From the NCBI GenBank assembly GCA_002408385.1, contig DHSB01000076.1, forward strand, positions 65,839 through 72,833: a DNA stretch of 6,995 bases, read 5' to 3'. The notes under the pieces are model-generated. The model was not told the origin of the DNA and did not search any database. It worked only from the letters and a program-made list of their open reading frames with translations. Of this stretch, positions 6,156-6,995 are shown piece by piece (positions within the stretch are counted from its first letter, which is position 1; the number at the start of each line of letters is the position of its first letter). This stretch comes from Myxococcales bacterium UBA5297. Its GTDB lineage: Bacteria > Myxococcota > Myxococcia > Myxococcales > UBA5297. Made by a program: the position numbers and the translations under genes.

Positions 6156-6193
6156 GGCCCCGGCGTCCTCTGCGACGTCGGGGCCTTTCGTTT
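6156..6193 (+). terminator. Intrinsic terminator of the giant repeat protein gene
   Basis: A 12-bp stem (6156-6167 with 6174-6185) has one G-U wobble and a six-base loop CTCTGC, followed at once by TTTCGTTT (6186-6193). Its position 43 bases after the stop codon fits a Rho-independent terminator, and it separates the two genes transcriptionally. The T tract is interrupted by CG, so efficiency is uncertain. Confidence 0.75.
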
Positions 6194-6227
6194 GCGGGGG
6201 CGAACCGGCCCCTCGAATGCCAATCCT

Positions 6228-6255
6228 TTGAGCCCGCTGAACGCTGGTCTAATCT
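6228..6255 (+). promoter_or_regulatory. Possible promoter giving a leaderless or near-leaderless lipoprotein mRNA
   Basis: TCTAAT at 6248-6253 matches the TATAAT -10 consensus at five of six positions; the overlapping TAATCT (6250-6255) is an alternative. A TTGA-containing element TTGAGC lies at 6228-6233. Spacing to TCTAAT is 14 bp (short) and to TAATCT 16 bp. A -10 box ending 7-9 bases before the ATG at 6263 would start transcription at or within a few bases of the start codon. There is no Shine-Dalgarno-like purine run before the ATG, which fits. This is pattern matching only. Confidence 0.4.
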
Positions 6256-6262
6256 GCCGCCC

Positions 6263-6844
6263 ATGCGCACCGCACTCGCCACGCTGCTCACGCTCGCCCT
6301 TTCCGCCTGTTCGCTGACCCCGCAGACGACGGCGCCAACCAACACCTCGTCAGAATCGACGGCGGTCCCAACCGAGCCTCCAACTACCCAACCGACCGGG
6401 ATTCAGGCTGCCAAACCCGCGACCTGCGAGACCTCCTCCGACTGCCCCGACAGCACGGTGTGCCTTGGCGCCGAGGGTTGCGAGGCGGTCTGGACCTGCG
6501 AAGACGCGACGCGCTGCACGCGCGACCTGGTGCCGTACTGCGGCTGCGACGGCAAGACCTTCCACGCCAGCTCGACCTGTCCGGCGCGCAAGTTCTCGCG
6601 GCGCGGACCCTGTGGTCCGGAGGAGCGCATCGCGCCCCAGCCCAGGCCCTGCACGACCTCGAACGAGTGCGCCGAGGGAGAGACCTGCCAGGGCCCCGAG
6701 GGCTGTTCGGTCCAGTGGACCTGTCAGCCCGAGCGCCCCTGCACGCGCGACCGGAGGCCTTTCTGCGGCTGCGACGGGACGAGCTTCTCCGCCAGCTCGA
6801 CCTGCCCGACCCGGCCCTACGCGCATCGCGGCAAGTGCGAGTGA
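6263..6844 (+). CDS. Lipoprotein with two tandem ten-cysteine Kazal-like repeats
   Basis: The product is 193 residues. The ATG at 6263 is chosen because it gives a short signal peptide MRTALATLLTLALSAC with a lipobox L-S-A-C at residues 13-16; a longer in-frame start (GTG, 6125) would run through the upstream terminator and hide the signal. Residues 17-54 are a Thr/Pro/Ser-rich linker. Two repeats follow, residues 55-117 and 130-192, each with ten cysteines at identical spacing (6,6,6,6,6,8,2,11,11). Each has CTRD, then PYCGCDG or PFCGCDG, F-ASSTCP, and an RG-x-C end. The CGCDG-x-(T/S)F-x5-C segment resembles Kazal-type inhibitor domains, known from many Myxococcota proteins, but inhibitor activity is inferred only. 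Ser at +2 after the lipid-anchored Cys would favour outer-membrane sorting by the E. coli rule. It follows a terminator and probably has its own promoter. Confidence 0.9.
   Translation: MRTALATLLTLALSACSLTPQTTAPTNTSSESTAVPTEPPTTQPTGIQAAKPATCETSSDCPDSTVCLGAEGCEAVWTCEDATRCTRDLVPYCGCDGKTFHASSTCPARKFSRRGPCGPEERIAPQPRPCTTSNECAEGETCQGPEGCSVQWTCQPERPCTRDRRPFCGCDGTSFSASSTCPTRPYAHRGKCE
6425..6841 (+). repeat. Tandem duplicated 75-codon Cys-rich repeat inside the lipoprotein
   Basis: Copy 1 starts at the Cys codon 6425 and copy 2 at 6650, a period of 225 bp. The copies share all ten cysteine positions and the words EGC, WTC, CTRD, CGCDG, ASSTCP and RG. Non-cysteine residues differ widely, so the duplication is older than those in the large upstream gene. 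Confidence 0.85.
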
Positions 6845-6995
6845 TTTCTTAGGTTTCCGACACGTCGCCCTCGCCGATACGGAGGAGGAAGCTCCGGCTT
6901 CGTCGACGGCGGTCAATGCAGTCCTGCTGTAAATCGTCCCGCCGTTCTGGCCGGATTGCTGCCCTCGTCCGCAAGGACAGTTCCCTCGCTCGAAA
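6845..6995. other. Right-end region without a supportable gene
   Basis: No convincing coding signal, RNA gene or T-tailed terminator is seen. A small 5-bp hairpin lies at 6888-6901 (GAAGC/GCTTC around TCCG). An ATG at 6916 opens a frame that stays open to the window edge (26 codons, beginning MQSCCKSSRR). It has no well-placed ribosome site, since the GGAGGAGG at 6881-6888 is 27 bases away, and no recognisable signal peptide. It may be the upstream region of a gene beyond the window. Confidence 0.4.

Noticed and set aside
6125..6262. Upstream in-frame extension of the lipoprotein from the GTG at 6125
   Set aside because: It overlaps both intergenic hairpins, is Arg/Pro-rich, and would bury the signal peptide and lipobox that start at 6263.
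5794..6345. Minus-strand open frames across the 3' end of the giant gene and the terminator (also 5729-6223 and 4937-5401)
   Set aside because: They run antisense through the lamin-tail domain and an intrinsic terminator, with no recognisable motifs and low-complexity GC-driven composition.
6350..6916. Minus-strand 188-codon frame opposite the lipoprotein
   Set aside because: It is an Ala/Arg/Gly-rich mirror of the cysteine-rich lipoprotein repeats, has a TTG start and no domain signal.
6916..6995. Possible start of a further + strand gene (ATG at 6916, open to the edge)
   Set aside because: Only 26 codons are visible, no ribosome site at a proper distance, and no motif or signal peptide; kept only as a remark on the right-end region.

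Overview
This is a GC-rich window (my reading is roughly two-thirds G+C) from what looks like a myxobacterium or a relative in Myxococcota. I base that on composition, on long tandem arrays of the 'Myxococcus cysteine-rich' (DUF4215-type) repeat, on a C-terminal lamin-tail-like domain, and on a neighbouring lipoprotein with Kazal-like Cys motifs. No rRNA, tRNA, CRISPR, IS element or conserved marker gene is present, so the taxonomic call is an inference from protein style only.

Layout. Bases 2-6112 (+) are one uninterrupted reading frame. It enters from the left edge and encodes the last 2036 residues of a giant modular, presumably secreted or surface protein. The frame has no stop between base 2 and base 6110, so the GTG at 473 is an internal valine codon and not a start. 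The visible protein is built from about 18 short cysteine-rich modules (CGDG...CDDGN..DGDGC...C), three PPC-like beta domains (type A), five copies of a second beta-domain family (type B), a cysteine-free 186-residue stretch and a lamin-tail-like domain. Bases 6113-6262 form a compact intergenic region with a short hairpin, a strong intrinsic terminator (6156-6193) and a possible promoter placed so that the next transcript would be leaderless or nearly so. Bases 6263-6844 (+) encode a 193-residue lipoprotein made of two tandem ten-cysteine repeats with exactly the same cysteine spacing. Bases 6845-6995 contain no gene I can support.

How the parts relate. Both products appear to be cell-surface, disulfide-rich proteins of repeated modules. 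The terminator between them argues against a single operon. No enzyme active site, transporter or regulator is visible, so any role in adhesion, prey contact or matrix building is speculative. The most interesting observations are the regular order in which module types follow one another in the giant protein, evidence of recent internal copying between two type B domains, and the cysteine periodicity of the lipoprotein.
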